A stretch of DNA of 64,000 nucleotides, taken from the NCBI RefSeq assembly GCF_000251145.1, contig NZ_AIDW01000009.1:62001-126000 (forward strand), in the 5' to 3' direction. Positions 34,594-43,939 of this stretch are shown in pieces (position 1 is the stretch's first letter; the number at the start of each line of letters is the position of its first letter). The position numbers and the translations under genes were made by a program. The notes under the pieces were generated by a model. The model did no database searches. It was not told where the DNA came from and was given only the letters and a program-made list of their open reading frames with translations. This DNA is from Sphingomonas sp. PAMC 26621 (GTDB taxonomy: Bacteria > Pseudomonadota > Alphaproteobacteria > Sphingomonadales > Sphingomonadaceae).

Positions 34594-35693
34594 TCAAACC
34601 GCCACCTTCGCAGCCTCCGGCAGCGCCACCAGCGGCGCATCTCCGCTCCCCCCGGCGGTATCCACCCAGGCCCCGTGCGCGTGCGCGGTGGCGAGCGTCT
34701 CCCACGCACCGTCCCCCGGCCAGCTTCGCGCGCGGATATTCTGGTGCCCGACCGAACGGTCCGGCTCCATCATCACCCAGCCGAGCGGGCGTTCCGCCGT
34801 CGCGCGGGCGCCCGCCGCCTGCATCGCCGCCCGGATTCGCGCCGCGACCGGCTCCGGAAGATATTGCCATACGACCGAGTGCATCAGCACCCGCGTCACC
34901 CCCGCCGCCTGCGGTTCGGCCAGTCGCGCCTCGACCCAGTCGGCGGCATCCGCCTGGACCAGATCGACGCCGCGCTCGCCAAGCATCGCGATCGCGGTCC
35001 GCACGCGCGCGAGCCGTTCGGGCGTGTCAGGCCAGACATAGGCCGAGAGCCGCGCGGCGACCGCCGGATCGGTCGCGTCGATCGGGTTGATGTCGCAGCC
35101 GCGCACCGAAACGATATCGAGCGACGCGGACGGGGCAGGGGGGCCTTTCCACTCGGGGCGGATCGTCACGGGCGAGTCCGCCGGGCCATAGCAGGTGCCG
35201 CCGAGATCGAAGCGATAGCGGTCGATCAGAAGGTTGAGGCCAGCGCTCGACCCGATCTCGAGCAGTTCGATCCGCGGCCCGTGGCGCTGCGCGAGCGCGA
35301 TCAGCCCGAGGATCAGCGCGCCCGAGCGGCCCGGCTCGTTGGTCTGCGGCGGCCCGTCGAGCCACGGCAGCAACGCCGCAGCATGGTCCGCAAACACGCG
35401 TTCGAGCGTCGCGCCGATCTCCGCCGGGTCTGTCATGCGCCCCGCATACACCTCCGCCAGCCCGGCATCCTGCCCCGCCAGAACCAGCGCATGCAGCCCG
35501 CCGAACAGCCGCAAGGGCAGGGCATCGCGCGTCGGTTCGCCCGGCCAGTCGAGCACGCGCGCGCCGATCACGCTGTCCCGCGTCACGCCTGCCGCCACCG
35601 CCGCGCACATCCGCGCATAGATCGGCGCGGCGTTGCGCTCACAATAATGCTGCTGGATCAGGAAGGCGCGCGGTTGGTCTGTTCGTCGGCCAT
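34594..35693 (-). pseudogene. DUF2332 family protein with an N-terminal frameshift
   Basis: The main frame encodes about 360 residues of DUF2332 ([23 protein letters not shown] at the start; [20 protein letters not shown], a SAM-like GxxAG site; [10 protein letters not shown]). That frame has no ATG/GTG at its beginning. A normal start, MADEQTNRA (ATG 35693), exists in another frame and stops after 11 codons, exactly where the main frame takes over; adding one base near 35662-35668 joins them. So it is either a real frameshift or a one-base assembly error. The function of DUF2332 is unknown; the GxSxG-like region suggests a methyltransferase-like fold. Divergent from hisG, 85 bp apart. Confidence 0.82.
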
Positions 35694-35778
35694 TGAACCA
35701 ATCCTTTTTGCGCAGCGTTTGGTGCTCTCTCGGGCGTTGTTGCGCCCACCCCCCCGCCCAAGTAAAGCCCCGACCCAT

Positions 35779-36441
35779 ATGGCCGATCCGATCATCATCG
35801 CCGTCCCCAAGGGGCGAATCCTGTCCGAAGCGGTTCCCTTGCTGGAACGCGCTGGAATCGTTCCCGAAGCCGCGTTCAGCGACCCGGATTCGCGCGCGTT
35901 GCGCTTCACCACCAACAATCCCGGGATCGACCTGATCCGCGTTCGCGCGTTCGACGTCGCGACCTTCGTCGCGCATGGCGCGGCGCAATTGGGCATCGTC
36001 GGGTCGGACGTGCTGGCGGAGTTCGATTATTCCGAACTGTACGCGCCGGTCGATCTTGGGATCGGGCATTGCCGCCTGTCGGTCGCCGAACCTGCCGATC
36101 TGGCGGCGCATGACGACCCGCGCGGGTGGAGCCATGTGCGAATCGCGACCAAATATCCGCATGTCACCGAAGCGCATTTCGCGGCGCGTGGCGTGTCGGC
36201 TGAGTGCGTCAAATTGAACGGGGCGATGGAGCTGGCACCGTTGCTGGGGCTCGCGCCGCGGATCGTCGATCTGGTGTCTTCGGGGCGGACGCTCAAGGAG
36301 AACGGGTTGGTCGAGGTCGAGGTGATCTGCGAGGTCACCAGCCGCCTGATCGTCAACCGCGCCGCGTTCAAGACGCGCGCGCAAATCGTGCCGCTGGTCG
36401 AGGCGTTCCGCCGCGCGGTTTCGCAGGAGATGGCGGCGTGA
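35779..36441 (+). CDS. hisG: ATP phosphoribosyltransferase, short form HisG
   Basis: A 220-residue His[24 protein letters not shown] at the N-terminus, [18 protein letters not shown] (PRPP/ATP site region) and [25 protein letters not shown] complete the family. It catalyses the first step of histidine synthesis. Short HisG lacks the regulatory ACT-like domain and needs HisZ, which is not encoded here. I start at ATG 35779; the long open frame upstream is non-coding read-through of the DUF2332 region. Confidence 0.95.
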   Translation: MADPIIIAVPKGRILSEAVPLLERAGIVPEAAFSDPDSRALRFTTNNPGIDLIRVRAFDVATFVAHGAAQLGIVGSDVLAEFDYSELYAPVDLGIGHCRLSVAEPADLAAHDDPRGWSHVRIATKYPHVTEAHFAARGVSAECVKLNGAMELAPLLGLAPRIVDLVSSGRTLKENGLVEVEVICEVTSRLIVNRAAFKTRAQIVPLVEAFRRAVSQEMAA

Positions 36442-36458
36442 GTGTGTTTCTAAACCTA

Positions 36459-36624
36459 AAGCCCCTCTCCTTCAGGGGAGGGGTTGGGGTGGGGCTGTCC
36501 AGCAGCGCCAACGTCTCTGCGAGGCACTTCCCCACCCCCAGCCCAGTGTCAGGTCGGTCAGGCCCCCGGCCTGACCTGAATAGCCCGGGGGGCTATTCAC
36601 CTGACACTCCTGAAGGGGAGGGGA
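36459..36624. repeat. Palindromic repeat, family A copy 2, interrupted by a nested element
   Basis: Left arm AAGCCCCTCTCCTTCAGGGG at 36459, right arm ending CCTGAAGGGGAGGGG. The right arm is split between CCCCCAGCCC and TCCTGAAGG by a nested element at 36545-36608. The right end abuts hisD and supplies a purine-rich ribosome-binding sequence. Confidence 0.88.
36545..36608. repeat. Nested three-stem element (CCC loop / GGG loop), copy 1
   Basis: Outer inverted repeat AGTGTCAGGT (36545-36554) / ACCTGACACT (36599-36608). Inside are two perfect hairpins: arms GGTCAGGCC/GGCCTGACC with loop CCC (36556-36576), then arms GAATAGCCC/GGGCTATTC with loop GGG (36578-36598). Only one spacer base each lies before and between the hairpins and none after. 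Confidence 0.9.
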
Positions 36625-36631
36625 GCGAGAT

Positions 36632-37915
36632 ATGATCCGTCTCTCAACCTCCGAACCCGGGTTCGAGCGCGCGTTCGAAACCCTCGTCAACGCCCGCCGC
36701 GAGGCGGACGCCGATGTCGCGCGCGACGTCCGCACGATCGTGTCGAGCGTCCGCGACGAGGGCGATGCCGCGCTCCACGCCTTCACGCGCAAGTTCGATC
36801 ACCACGATCTCAACGAGACCGGCTGGCGGATCGAGCGCGCCGAATGGCGCGCCGCCTATGAAGCGCTGATGCCAGAATTGCGCGACGCGCTCGATCTCGC
36901 GGCGGCGCGAATTCGGACCTATCACGAGAAGCAGAAGCCCGCCGACAGCGACACGATCGACGATGCGGGCGTCCGGCTCGGCGCGCGGTGGAATGCGGTT
37001 GCGGCGGCGGGGCTGTATGTCCCCGGCGGGCGCGCGGCCTATCCCTCTTCGGTGCTGATGAACGCGATTCCTGCCAAGGTCGCTGGCGTCGACCGGCTGG
37101 TGATGGTGACGCCGACCCCCAATGGCGAGGTCAACCCGCTGGTGCTCGCCGCTGCGCATGTCGCCGGCGTCGACGAGATGTGGCGGATCGGCGGCGCGCA
37201 GGCGGTGGCCGCGCTTGCCTATGGCACCGGGCGGATCGGCGCGGTGGATGTCGTGACGGGGCCGGGCAACGCCTGGGTCGCCGAGGCCAAGCGGCAATTG
37301 TACGGTGTGGTCGGGATCGACATGGTCGCGGGGCCATCCGAGATCGTCGTCGTGGCCGACGGCAAGAACCGGGCGGACTGGATCGCCGCCGACCTGTTGT
37401 CGCAGAGCGAGCATGACCCAACCAGCCAGTCGATCCTGTTCACCGACGACGCCGCCTTCGCGCGCGCGGTGGCGGAGGAGGTGGATCTGCAGATCGGCAC
37501 GCTTTCGACCGCCAAGGTCGCGCGCGCGGCGTGGGACGCGAATGGCGCGATCATCGTGACCGCAAGCCTCGAGGAATCGCTGCCACTGGTCGACCGTCTC
37601 GCGCCCGAGCATCTCGAACTGGCGTGCGACGATCCGCAGGCGTTGTTCGACCGGGTGCGGCATGCCGGGTCGGTGTTCCTGGGGCGGCATACGCCCGAGG
37701 CGATCGGCGATTATGTCGCTGGGCCGAACCATGTGTTGCCGACCGGACGGCGGGCACGGTTCTCGAGCGGGTTGTCGGTGCTCGACTTCATGAAACGGAC
37801 GAGCTTCCTGGAGCTTGGCGCGCAGGGGTTGGCGGCGATCGGGCCGGCGGCGGTGGCCCTGGCGGAGGCCGAGGGGTTGCCGGCGCATGCAAGGTCGGTG
37901 GCGTTGCGGCTCTAA
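36632..37915 (+). CDS. hisD: Histidinol dehydrogenase
   Basis: A 427-residue HisD. LYVPGGRAAYPSSVLMNAIPAKVAGV, TGPGNAWVAEAKRQLYGVVGIDMVAGPSE, the zinc ligand region LSQSEHDPTSQSILFT and the catalytic LAPEHLEL are all present. It oxidises L-histidinol to histidine in two NAD-dependent steps. It follows hisG, separated by a family A palindrome that ends 8 bp before the ATG and whose AGGGGAG serves as ribosome-binding site. Family A copy 3 follows. Confidence 0.96.
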   Translation: MIRLSTSEPGFERAFETLVNARREADADVARDVRTIVSSVRDEGDAALHAFTRKFDHHDLNETGWRIERAEWRAAYEALMPELRDALDLAAARIRTYHEKQKPADSDTIDDAGVRLGARWNAVAAAGLYVPGGRAAYPSSVLMNAIPAKVAGVDRLVMVTPTPNGEVNPLVLAAAHVAGVDEMWRIGGAQAVAALAYGTGRIGAVDVVTGPGNAWVAEAKRQLYGVVGIDMVAGPSEIVVVADGKNRADWIAADLLSQSEHDPTSQSILFTDDAAFARAVAEEVDLQIGTLSTAKVARAAWDANGAIIVTASLEESLPLVDRLAPEHLELACDDPQALFDRVRHAGSVFLGRHTPEAIGDYVAGPNHVLPTGRRARFSSGLSVLDFMKRTSFLELGAQGLAAIGPAAVALAEAEGLPAHARSVALRL

Positions 37916-37920
37916 CCTCT

Positions 37921-38029
37921 TAGCCCCTCCCCTTCAGGGGAGGGGTTGGGGGTGGGGCAGTGCCTCGCAGAGATCGAAGTTCTACGGGACTTCCCCACCC
38001 CAACCCCTCCCCTGAAGGGGAGGGGCTTA
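37921..38029. repeat. Palindromic repeat, family A copy 3
   Basis: TAGCCCCTCCCCTTCAGGGG at the left and CCCCTGAAGGGGAGGGGCTT at the right, inverted arms of about 37 bp around a variable centre. It lies in the hisD-nusB gap. Confidence 0.9.
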
Positions 38030-38077
38030 GGTTGCGCCCGCTTCCCGTACGCGGCTTTTTCCCTTAAGGGCCGCGCA

Positions 38078-38548
38078 ATGTCTTCTCATTCCACTCCCCG
38101 CACCGCCCCGCGCTCCAAGGCGCGCGCCGCCGCGCGTCTCGCCGCCGTCCAGGCGCTGTACCAGCACGACATGGAAGCCACCGCGATCCCGGTGCTGCTC
38201 CACGAATTCCACAACCACCGCCTCGGTGCGACGATCGAGGATGCCGAATATGCCGAGCCCGAGGTCGATTTCTTCGACGACGTCGTGAAGGGCACGACCG
38301 CGCGCCTGTCCGAGATCGACACCGCGATCGCGGGCAAGCTCGCGAAGGGGTGGAACCTAACGCGGCTCGACAAGGCGATGCGCGCGATCCTGCGGGCAGG
38401 CACCTATGAGCTGATGGCGCGCGCAGACGTGCCAACGGCTGCGGTCATCACCGAATATGTCGACGTCGCGCACGCCTTCTTCGACAGGCGGGAAGCTGGC
38501 TTCGTCAACGGGCTGCTCGACGCGATCGCCAAGGACGTGCGCGGCTGA
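38078..38548 (+). CDS. nusB: Transcription antitermination factor NusB
   Basis: A 156-residue all-helical NusB. The Arg-rich start RSKARAAARLAAVQALYQHDM binds boxA RNA, and WNLTRLDKAMRAILRAGTYELM plus TAAVITEYVDVAHAFFDRREAGFVNGLLDAIA are the conserved C-terminal helices. With NusE it assembles on boxA of rRNA operons. I start at ATG 38078. It follows hisD and precedes a DUF4169 gene by 2 bp. Confidence 0.95.
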   Translation: MSSHSTPRTAPRSKARAAARLAAVQALYQHDMEATAIPVLLHEFHNHRLGATIEDAEYAEPEVDFFDDVVKGTTARLSEIDTAIAGKLAKGWNLTRLDKAMRAILRAGTYELMARADVPTAAVITEYVDVAHAFFDRREAGFVNGLLDAIAKDVRG

Positions 38549-38550
38549 GC

Positions 38551-38727
38551 ATGGCGGAGGTCATCAACCTCCGCCGCGCCCGCAAGGCCCGCGCGCGTGA
38601 CGCCGCCACCGAGGGGGCTGCCGCCAATCGCGCGGCGTTCGGGCGGACGAAGGCCGAACGCGCTGCCGCAACCGCCGATGCCGAACGGCAGGCGCGACTG
38701 CTCGACGGCGCGAAGCGCGAGGACTGA
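38551..38727 (+). CDS. DUF4169 family small protein
   Basis: A 58-residue, highly charged protein beginning MAEVINLRRARKARARDAA and containing NRAAFGRTKAER, the pattern of DUF4169. It is predicted to be helical. It starts 2 bp after the nusB stop, so it is cotranscribed with it. The function is unknown. Confidence 0.8.
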   Translation: MAEVINLRRARKARARDAATEGAAANRAAFGRTKAERAAATADAERQARLLDGAKRED

Positions 38728-38751
38728 GCCCGAAGGCTCGACCGGGACGGC

Positions 38752-39534
38752 TTATCCCACCGTCACCCCCACGACGCGCCACGCGCCGCCTTCCTGGACG
38801 AGCGTCACCGTCTCGACCGCCCCGGCCTTGTTGGCGAAGTTCGTCCGGAACTTCACCACCTCATAGCCGGCGGGGGGCGCGGGCAGATATTGCTGGCTGT
38901 CGAAGCCGCGCGACACCACCGCGCCAAGGGGGACCCGCGCTCTGTTTGACGCTGCCGTCCAGGCCTGGACGGTGTTGAGCTTGCGGAACGCGCGACCGGT
39001 CAGGCGATAGCTTTCCGCCCAGCGGAATTGATCGAGCAGCGCGAGCCACTGCCGCGCGGTGTCGACCACCGCCGCATCCGGCGTTTCGCTGGAGGCGGCT
39101 GGCGACGGCGGTGTGGTCGGGGCGGTTTGCGGTACGGCGGCAAGGGCCAGCAGCGCGAGCGCGAGTGTCATGGACAGGACTCCGACGATAAGGGCGGGGC
39201 GGCGGTGCGCCGGCCCGACGCCACTGCTGGGCGCACCGTCCTGATCGGTCGGCGCGCGTGGCGCGTCTTCCCCGATTCCCGCGTCCACAGGGAATTCGGG
39301 GGGCGGCGGCGCGAGCGCATCGCCCTCCGCCTCGAACAGGATGCGCGCGGCCTCGCGGCTGCTCGACACCGCCATCTTGCGGCGTGCATCGCGCAGGCGT
39401 TCGTTGATCGTGTGGACCGACAGGTTGAGGCTGCGCGCAGTGGATTTCGCATCGTGTCCGCGCACGATCAGACGGAGGGTCTGCTTCTCCTTTTCGGTCA
39501 GCGTTCCGATTCCGTCTCGTGCGGTCATGGTCAT
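38752..39534 (-). CDS. Membrane-anchored LuxR-type regulator with periplasmic DUF4019 domain
   Basis: 260 residues in three parts. Residues 10-70 are a LuxR/GerE helix-turn-helix (LTEKEKQTLRLIVRGHDAKSTARSLNLSVHTINERLRDARRKM). An acidic Pro-rich linker follows, then one transmembrane helix (about 113-134, ALIVGVLSMTLALALLALAA). Residues about 155-260 are a DUF4019-like domain, expected in the periplasm (DTARQWLALLDQFRWAESY, VQEGGAWRVVGVTVG). This ToxR-like one-component design could pass an envelope signal straight to DNA. It is on the opposite strand, inserted between the nusB and thiL genes. The targets are unknown. Confidence 0.82.
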   Translation of the reverse strand: MTMTARDGIGTLTEKEKQTLRLIVRGHDAKSTARSLNLSVHTINERLRDARRKMAVSSSREAARILFEAEGDALAPPPPEFPVDAGIGEDAPRAPTDQDGAPSSGVGPAHRRPALIVGVLSMTLALALLALAAVPQTAPTTPPSPAASSETPDAAVVDTARQWLALLDQFRWAESYRLTGRAFRKLNTVQAWTAASNRARVPLGAVVSRGFDSQQYLPAPPAGYEVVKFRTNFANKAGAVETVTLVQEGGAWRVVGVTVG

Positions 39535-39620
39535 GGCGACGACCCTAGTTGCGGGGCGTGGCGCGACTACCCCGAAAAATTCGTACCTTTTGGGCTGTCA
39601 CTCCCGCTAGACCCCAGCGC

Positions 39621-40676
39621 ATGACCGAAGCCGAATTCCTCGTCGCGCTGCGCCGCCTCCCGCTCCATCCCGGCGCGCTCGACCTGCGCGACGATGCGGC
39701 GCGGCTGGGGGATCTGGTGCTTACCACCGATACGCTGGTGGAGGGGGTGCATTATCTTTCCGGTGATCCGGCGGGGGACGTGGCGTGGAAGCTGGTGGCG
39801 ACCAATTTGTCGGATCTGGCGGCCAAGGGCGCGGTGCCGGTGGGGGTGATGCTCAACTACCCGTTGCGGGCGATACCGGCTTCTTCTTGCTTTGCTTCCC
39901 CGGCGAAGGCCGGGGCCCAGTCGCGGGCCGACCATGGCGGAGGGCAGTCAGACGTTACCATGGCTACCTCGACTGGGCCCCGGCCTGCGCCGGGGAAGCG
40001 AGAAGGGGGGGAGCAAGAAGGGGGGCGTGAGGATTGGGACTTCGCGTTTCTCGAAGGCTTCGGACACGCGCTGACCACCTTCTGTGCCCCGCTGCTCGGC
40101 GGCGACACCGTATCGCTTCCGGCGCATGCCCCTCGCGTCATTACGCTCACCGCCATCGGCCGGAGCGCGACCGCACCGATCCGCACCGGCGCGCGGGCGG
40201 GCGATGCGCTTTACGTGACCGGCACGATCGGGGATGCGGGCGCAGGACTGAAGATCGCGCGGGGGCAAACAGGCCCCGTCGAATTGCTCGCTGCCTATCG
40301 CCGACCGCAGCCGCGTCTCGTCGAGGGGCGCGCGCTGGGCAGTGTCGTCAGCGCGATGATGGACGTGTCCGACGGGCTGCTGATCGATGCGCAGCGGATG
40401 GCGGCGGCGAGCGGGCTTTCCGTCACGGTCGACCTGGCCGACGTTCCACTGTCTGACGCGTATCGCACCTGCGCGGGTGACGATCGCGCAGCGCGGCTTA
40501 CAGCAGCGACGGCGGGGGACGATTACCAGCTCCTGTTCGCCGCCGCGCCCGACGTCGCTTTGCCTTGTGCCGCGACGCGCGTTGGCCGGTTTTCAGCGGG
40601 GACCGGGCTGATTCTGGTCTACGCGGGTGAAGCCGTTCCGCTCCCCGGCAATCTGGGGTTCCAGCACAACCAATAA
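39621..40676 (+). CDS. thiL: Thiamine-phosphate kinase with an in-frame repeat insertion
   Basis: A 351-residue ThiL, about 45 longer than usual. [40 protein letters not shown] and [20 protein letters not shown] are the Mg-ATP and phosphate-binding motifs. It phosphorylates thiamine monophosphate to thiamine diphosphate. Residues about 88-137 ([20 protein letters not shown] onwards) have no counterpart in the family and are the translation of a family D palindrome plus its purine tail; the normal sequence resumes at [14 protein letters not shown]. The insertion falls in a surface region between conserved blocks, so the enzyme may still work. I start at ATG 39621. Confidence 0.9.
   Translation: MTEAEFLVALRRLPLHPGALDLRDDAARLGDLVLTTDTLVEGVHYLSGDPAGDVAWKLVATNLSDLAAKGAVPVGVMLNYPLRAIPASSCFASPAKAGAQSRADHGGGQSDVTMATSTGPRPAPGKREGGEQEGGREDWDFAFLEGFGHALTTFCAPLLGGDTVSLPAHAPRVITLTAIGRSATAPIRTGARAGDALYVTGTIGDAGAGLKIARGQTGPVELLAAYRRPQPRLVEGRALGSVVSAMMDVSDGLLIDAQRMAAASGLSVTVDLADVPLSDAYRTCAGDDRAARLTAATAGDDYQLLFAAAPDVALPCAATRVGRFSAGTGLILVYAGEAVPLPGNLGFQHNQ
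39895..39998. repeat. Palindromic repeat, family D copy 2, inside thiL
   Basis: CTTCCCCGGCGAAGGCCGGG at the left and CGGCCTGCGCCGGGGAAG at the right, 104 bp, the same length as copy 1. A purine tail (GAAGCGAGAAGG and following) continues to about 40025. The reading frame of thiL passes straight through. Confidence 0.9.
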
Positions 40677-40785
40677 GCCCCGGGCGCGCCTGCTTGCCAA
40701 CCCATCCTCCGCCTGTAGGATGACGCCCAAGAGCGGGGACGAGACCGCGGTCGCGATCCTTGCCGGACTTCAGGAAAGGAACAGC

Positions 40786-42936
40786 ATGACGATCGTCTAT
40801 GCCGCCATCATCTGTGGCCTGATCGCCGTCGCCTACGGCGCGATCACCAGCCAGCAGGTTCTCCGAGCGCCCGCGGGCAACGCAAAGATGCAGGATATCG
40901 CCGCCGCGATCCAGGAGGGGGCAAAGGCGTATCTCGGGCGGCAATATCGCACGATCGCGGTGGTCGGCGTCATCGTCCTGCTGCTGGTCTGGGTCTTCCT
41001 CGACGGGATGCGCACGCCTGTCTCCGCGCTGAGCTTCGCGCTGGGTGCGGTGCTGTCGGGCGTGGCGGGATATGTCGGCATGAACATCTCGGTCCGCGCC
41101 AACGTGCGGACTGCCGAGGCCGCGCGGACGTCGCTGCAAGGCGGGCTGACGATGGCGTTCCGGTCGGGTGCGGTGACGGGGTTGCTCGTCGCGGGGCTTG
41201 GGTTGCTGTCGATCTCGGGGACGTTCCTGTATCTCGCGGGGCCGAACGGTGCCGATGCGGGCGCGCCGGTGGTGGTCAAGGCGCTGACCGCGCTGGCGTT
41301 CGGCGCGTCGCTCATCTCGATCTTCGCGCGGTTGGGTGGCGGCATCTTCACCAAGGCGGCGGACGTCGGCGCGGATCTGGTCGGCAAGGTCGAGGCGGGA
41401 ATCCCCGAAGACGACCCGCGCAATCCTGCGACCATTGCCGATAACGTTGGCGACAATGTCGGCGACTGCGCAGGGATGGCGGCGGATCTGTTCGAGACCT
41501 ATGTCGTGACGATCGGCGTGACGATGATCTCGGTCGCGCTCGCGCTAAAGAATGCGGATCATCTGCTCAACGTGATGACGCTGCCGCTGATCGTCGGCGG
41601 GGTGTGCATCCTGACGTCGATCGTCGGGACGTACGCGGTACGGCTCGGCAAGGGCACGATCATGGGTGCGCTGTACAAGGGGTTCTGGCTGAGCGTCGGG
41701 CTGTCGATCCCGGCGATCTATGTCGTCACGCGCTACACGCTTGGCGACATGGATGCGCGGATCGGGGGCAATGCGTTTCTGGATGGCGCGAGCCCCGAGG
41801 CGATCGCGGGTGTGGCCGCCGCGAGCTTTACTGGCATGCAATTGTTCTGGTGCATGATGATCGGGCTGGCGGTCACTGGCCTGCTGGTGTGGATCACCGA
41901 ATATTACACCGGCACCAACTTCCGCCCGGTCCGCTCGATCGCCAAGGCGTCCGAGACGGGGCACGGCACCAACGTGATCCAGGGGCTCGCGATCAGCCTC
42001 GAATCGACCGCGTTGCCGACGCTGGTGATCGTCGTCGCGGTGATCGCGGCGTATCAATTGGCGGGGGTGATCGGGATCGCGTTCGCCGCGACCGCGATGC
42101 TCGCGCAGGCCGGGATGGTCGTCGCGCTCGACGCGTACGGGCCGGTCACCGACAATGCGGGGGGCATCGCCGAGATGGCGGGGCTGCCCGATGACGTGCG
42201 GCATCGCACCGATGCGCTGGACGCGGTCGGCAACACCACCAAGGCGGTGACCAAAGGGTATGCGATCGGCTCGGCGGCGCTGGCGGCACTGGTGCTGTTC
42301 AACGCCTATACGTCCGATCTGGCGCGGGATTTCCCGACGCTGACGGTCAATTTTGCATTGTCCAACCCCTACGTCATTGTCGGTCTGCTGCTTGGCGCGT
42401 TGCTGCCCTATCTGTTCGGCGCGATGGGGATGACCGCGGTCGGCCGTGCGGCGGGCGCGGTGGTCGAGGAAGTCCGCGCGCAGTTCCGTGAAAATCCGGG
42501 GATCATGCTTGGCACCAGCCGGCCGGATTATGCGCGAACGGTCGACCTCGTGACGCGCGCGGCGATCCGCGAGATGATCGTGCCGTCGCTGCTGCCGGTG
42601 CTGTCGCCGATCCTCGTCTATTTCGTGATTACCTTCGTCGCGGGGCAGGCCGAGGGGTTTGCCGCGCTGGGCGCGATGTTGCTCGGGGTGATCGTGTCGG
42701 GGTTGTTCGTCGCGATCTCGATGACGTCGGGCGGCGGCGCGTGGGACAATGCTAAGAAGTTCATCGAGGATGGCAATTACGGCGGCAAGGGGTCGGAGGC
42801 GCACAAGGCCGCGGTGACGGGGGATACGGTGGGGGATCCGTACAAGGATACCGCGGGGCCGGCGGTGAATCCGATGATCAAGATCACGAACATCGTCGCG
42901 CTGCTGTTGCTCGCGGCGCTGGCGGCGGCGGGGTGA
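40786..42936 (+). CDS. hppA: Membrane-bound proton-translocating pyrophosphatase, K+-independent type
   Basis: A 716-residue integral membrane protein with about 16 helices. The catalytic region [21 protein letters not shown] followed by [24 protein letters not shown] binds Mg-PPi; the C-terminal [21 protein letters not shown] is equally conserved. It couples pyrophosphate hydrolysis to H+ pumping. Lys486 in NTTKAVTKG with Thr489 marks the K+-independent subfamily, where K+-dependent enzymes have Ala. I start at ATG 40786 with AGGAAAGG upstream. It follows thiL by about 110 bp. Confidence 0.95.
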   Translation: MTIVYAAIICGLIAVAYGAITSQQVLRAPAGNAKMQDIAAAIQEGAKAYLGRQYRTIAVVGVIVLLLVWVFLDGMRTPVSALSFALGAVLSGVAGYVGMNISVRANVRTAEAARTSLQGGLTMAFRSGAVTGLLVAGLGLLSISGTFLYLAGPNGADAGAPVVVKALTALAFGASLISIFARLGGGIFTKAADVGADLVGKVEAGIPEDDPRNPATIADNVGDNVGDCAGMAADLFETYVVTIGVTMISVALALKNADHLLNVMTLPLIVGGVCILTSIVGTYAVRLGKGTIMGALYKGFWLSVGLSIPAIYVVTRYTLGDMDARIGGNAFLDGASPEAIAGVAAASFTGMQLFWCMMIGLAVTGLLVWITEYYTGTNFRPVRSIAKASETGHGTNVIQGLAISLESTALPTLVIVVAVIAAYQLAGVIGIAFAATAMLAQAGMVVALDAYGPVTDNAGGIAEMAGLPDDVRHRTDALDAVGNTTKAVTKGYAIGSAALAALVLFNAYTSDLARDFPTLTVNFALSNPYVIVGLLLGALLPYLFGAMGMTAVGRAAGAVVEEVRAQFRENPGIMLGTSRPDYARTVDLVTRAAIREMIVPSLLPVLSPILVYFVITFVAGQAEGFAALGAMLLGVIVSGLFVAISMTSGGGAWDNAKKFIEDGNYGGKGSEAHKAAVTGDTVGDPYKDTAGPAVNPMIKITNIVALLLLAALAAAG

Positions 42937-42961
42937 GGTGTGGGGCTCCATACTCCCCCAT

Positions 42962-43058
42962 CCGTCATCCCCGCGGAGGCGGGGATCCATTAGGGCTGGC
43001 CTTGCCATTCGCCTCGAACGTTCAAGATAATGGATTCCCGCCTTCGCGGGAATGACGG
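42962..43058. repeat. Palindromic repeat, family B copy 2
   Basis: CCGTCATCCCCGCGGAGGCG at the left and CGCCTTCGCGGGAATGACGG at the right, the same arms as copy 1 at 27794 with a different centre. It lies downstream of hppA. Confidence 0.88.
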
Positions 43059-43156
43059 GGAGTGGGGGAGGTACCCGCCTTCTTCGACCGCTGGACTGGG
43101 GCGAACAAGCCCCCGCCTTACGCTACCACCGACAGCATGTTTCCAAGGACCAAGTG

Positions 43157-43939
43157 ATGCCCGACCCCATGATCCAGACCGAACGGCGCGGCGACGTGCT
43201 GATCGTCACGCTCAACCGCCCCGACCGGCTCAACGCCGCCCCGCCGCAGATGTTCGACGACCTCCGAACCGCGCTTTCCGAACTCGACGGCGCCCGCGCA
43301 GTGCTGATTGCTGCGGCTGGCCGAGGCTTCTGTTCGGGCGCTGACGTCGGCGGCGGTGCGCTCGGCAGCGACGATCCCGGCAACAGCACCTTCAAGGCGC
43401 TGACCGAAGCCTATAACCCGACGATCGCCGCGATCGCCGACCTGTCCGTACCCGTCGTCAGCGCGGTGCGCGGGCCAGCCGCCGGGATCGGCTGCAGCCT
43501 CGCGCTCGCCGCCGATTTCTGTGTCGCGAGCGACACCGCTTATTTCCTCCAGGCGTTCGTCAACATCGGGCTCGTTCCCGATGGCGGCGCGTCGTGGATG
43601 CTCCCGCGCCTCATCGGCCGTGCGCGCGCGACCGAGATGATGCTGCTCGGCGAGCGCGTTCCCGCCGCAAAGGCGCTCGACTGGGGGATGATCCACAAGG
43701 TCACGTCCGACGATTCGCTCGATGCGGAAGCGGTCGTATTGGCGGAACGCCTCGCCGCTGGCCCGACCGTCGCGATGGGGTTGATTCGTCGCCAGATCCG
43801 GCATGCGTATGAAGCCGATTACGCCGCGGCGATGGTGCAGGAGGCCGAAAACCAGCGCCACGTCCGGGGCACCGCCGATTCGATGGAAGGCGGCATGGCC
43901 TTCTTGCAGAAACGAAAGCCACGGTTCACAGGCACCTGA
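43157..43939 (+). CDS. Enoyl-CoA hydratase/isomerase family protein
   Basis: A 260-residue crotonase. [27 protein letters not shown] (first oxyanion-hole strand) and [16 protein letters not shown] (second) are standard, and [18 protein letters not shown] carries an acidic residue at the usual catalytic site. The likely activity is enoyl-CoA hydration in fatty acid or branched-chain amino acid degradation. I start at ATG 43157. Its stop overlaps the mutase start (TGATG), so it belongs to the propionate operon and may feed propionyl-CoA into it. Confidence 0.88.
   Translation: MPDPMIQTERRGDVLIVTLNRPDRLNAAPPQMFDDLRTALSELDGARAVLIAAAGRGFCSGADVGGGALGSDDPGNSTFKALTEAYNPTIAAIADLSVPVVSAVRGPAAGIGCSLALAADFCVASDTAYFLQAFVNIGLVPDGGASWMLPRLIGRARATEMMLLGERVPAAKALDWGMIHKVTSDDSLDAEAVVLAERLAAGPTVAMGLIRRQIRHAYEADYAAAMVQEAENQRHVRGTADSMEGGMAFLQKRKPRFTGT

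Noticed and set aside
34255..35778. A long N-terminal extension of hisG
   Set aside because: The extra 500 residues are read through the DUF2332 gene and a purine repeat; HisG itself begins at ATG 35779 with normal length.
36545..36608. tRNA-like or tmRNA-like gene
   Set aside because: Although the fold is clover-like, there is no anticodon loop, T-loop or CCA end, and the loops are only three bases.
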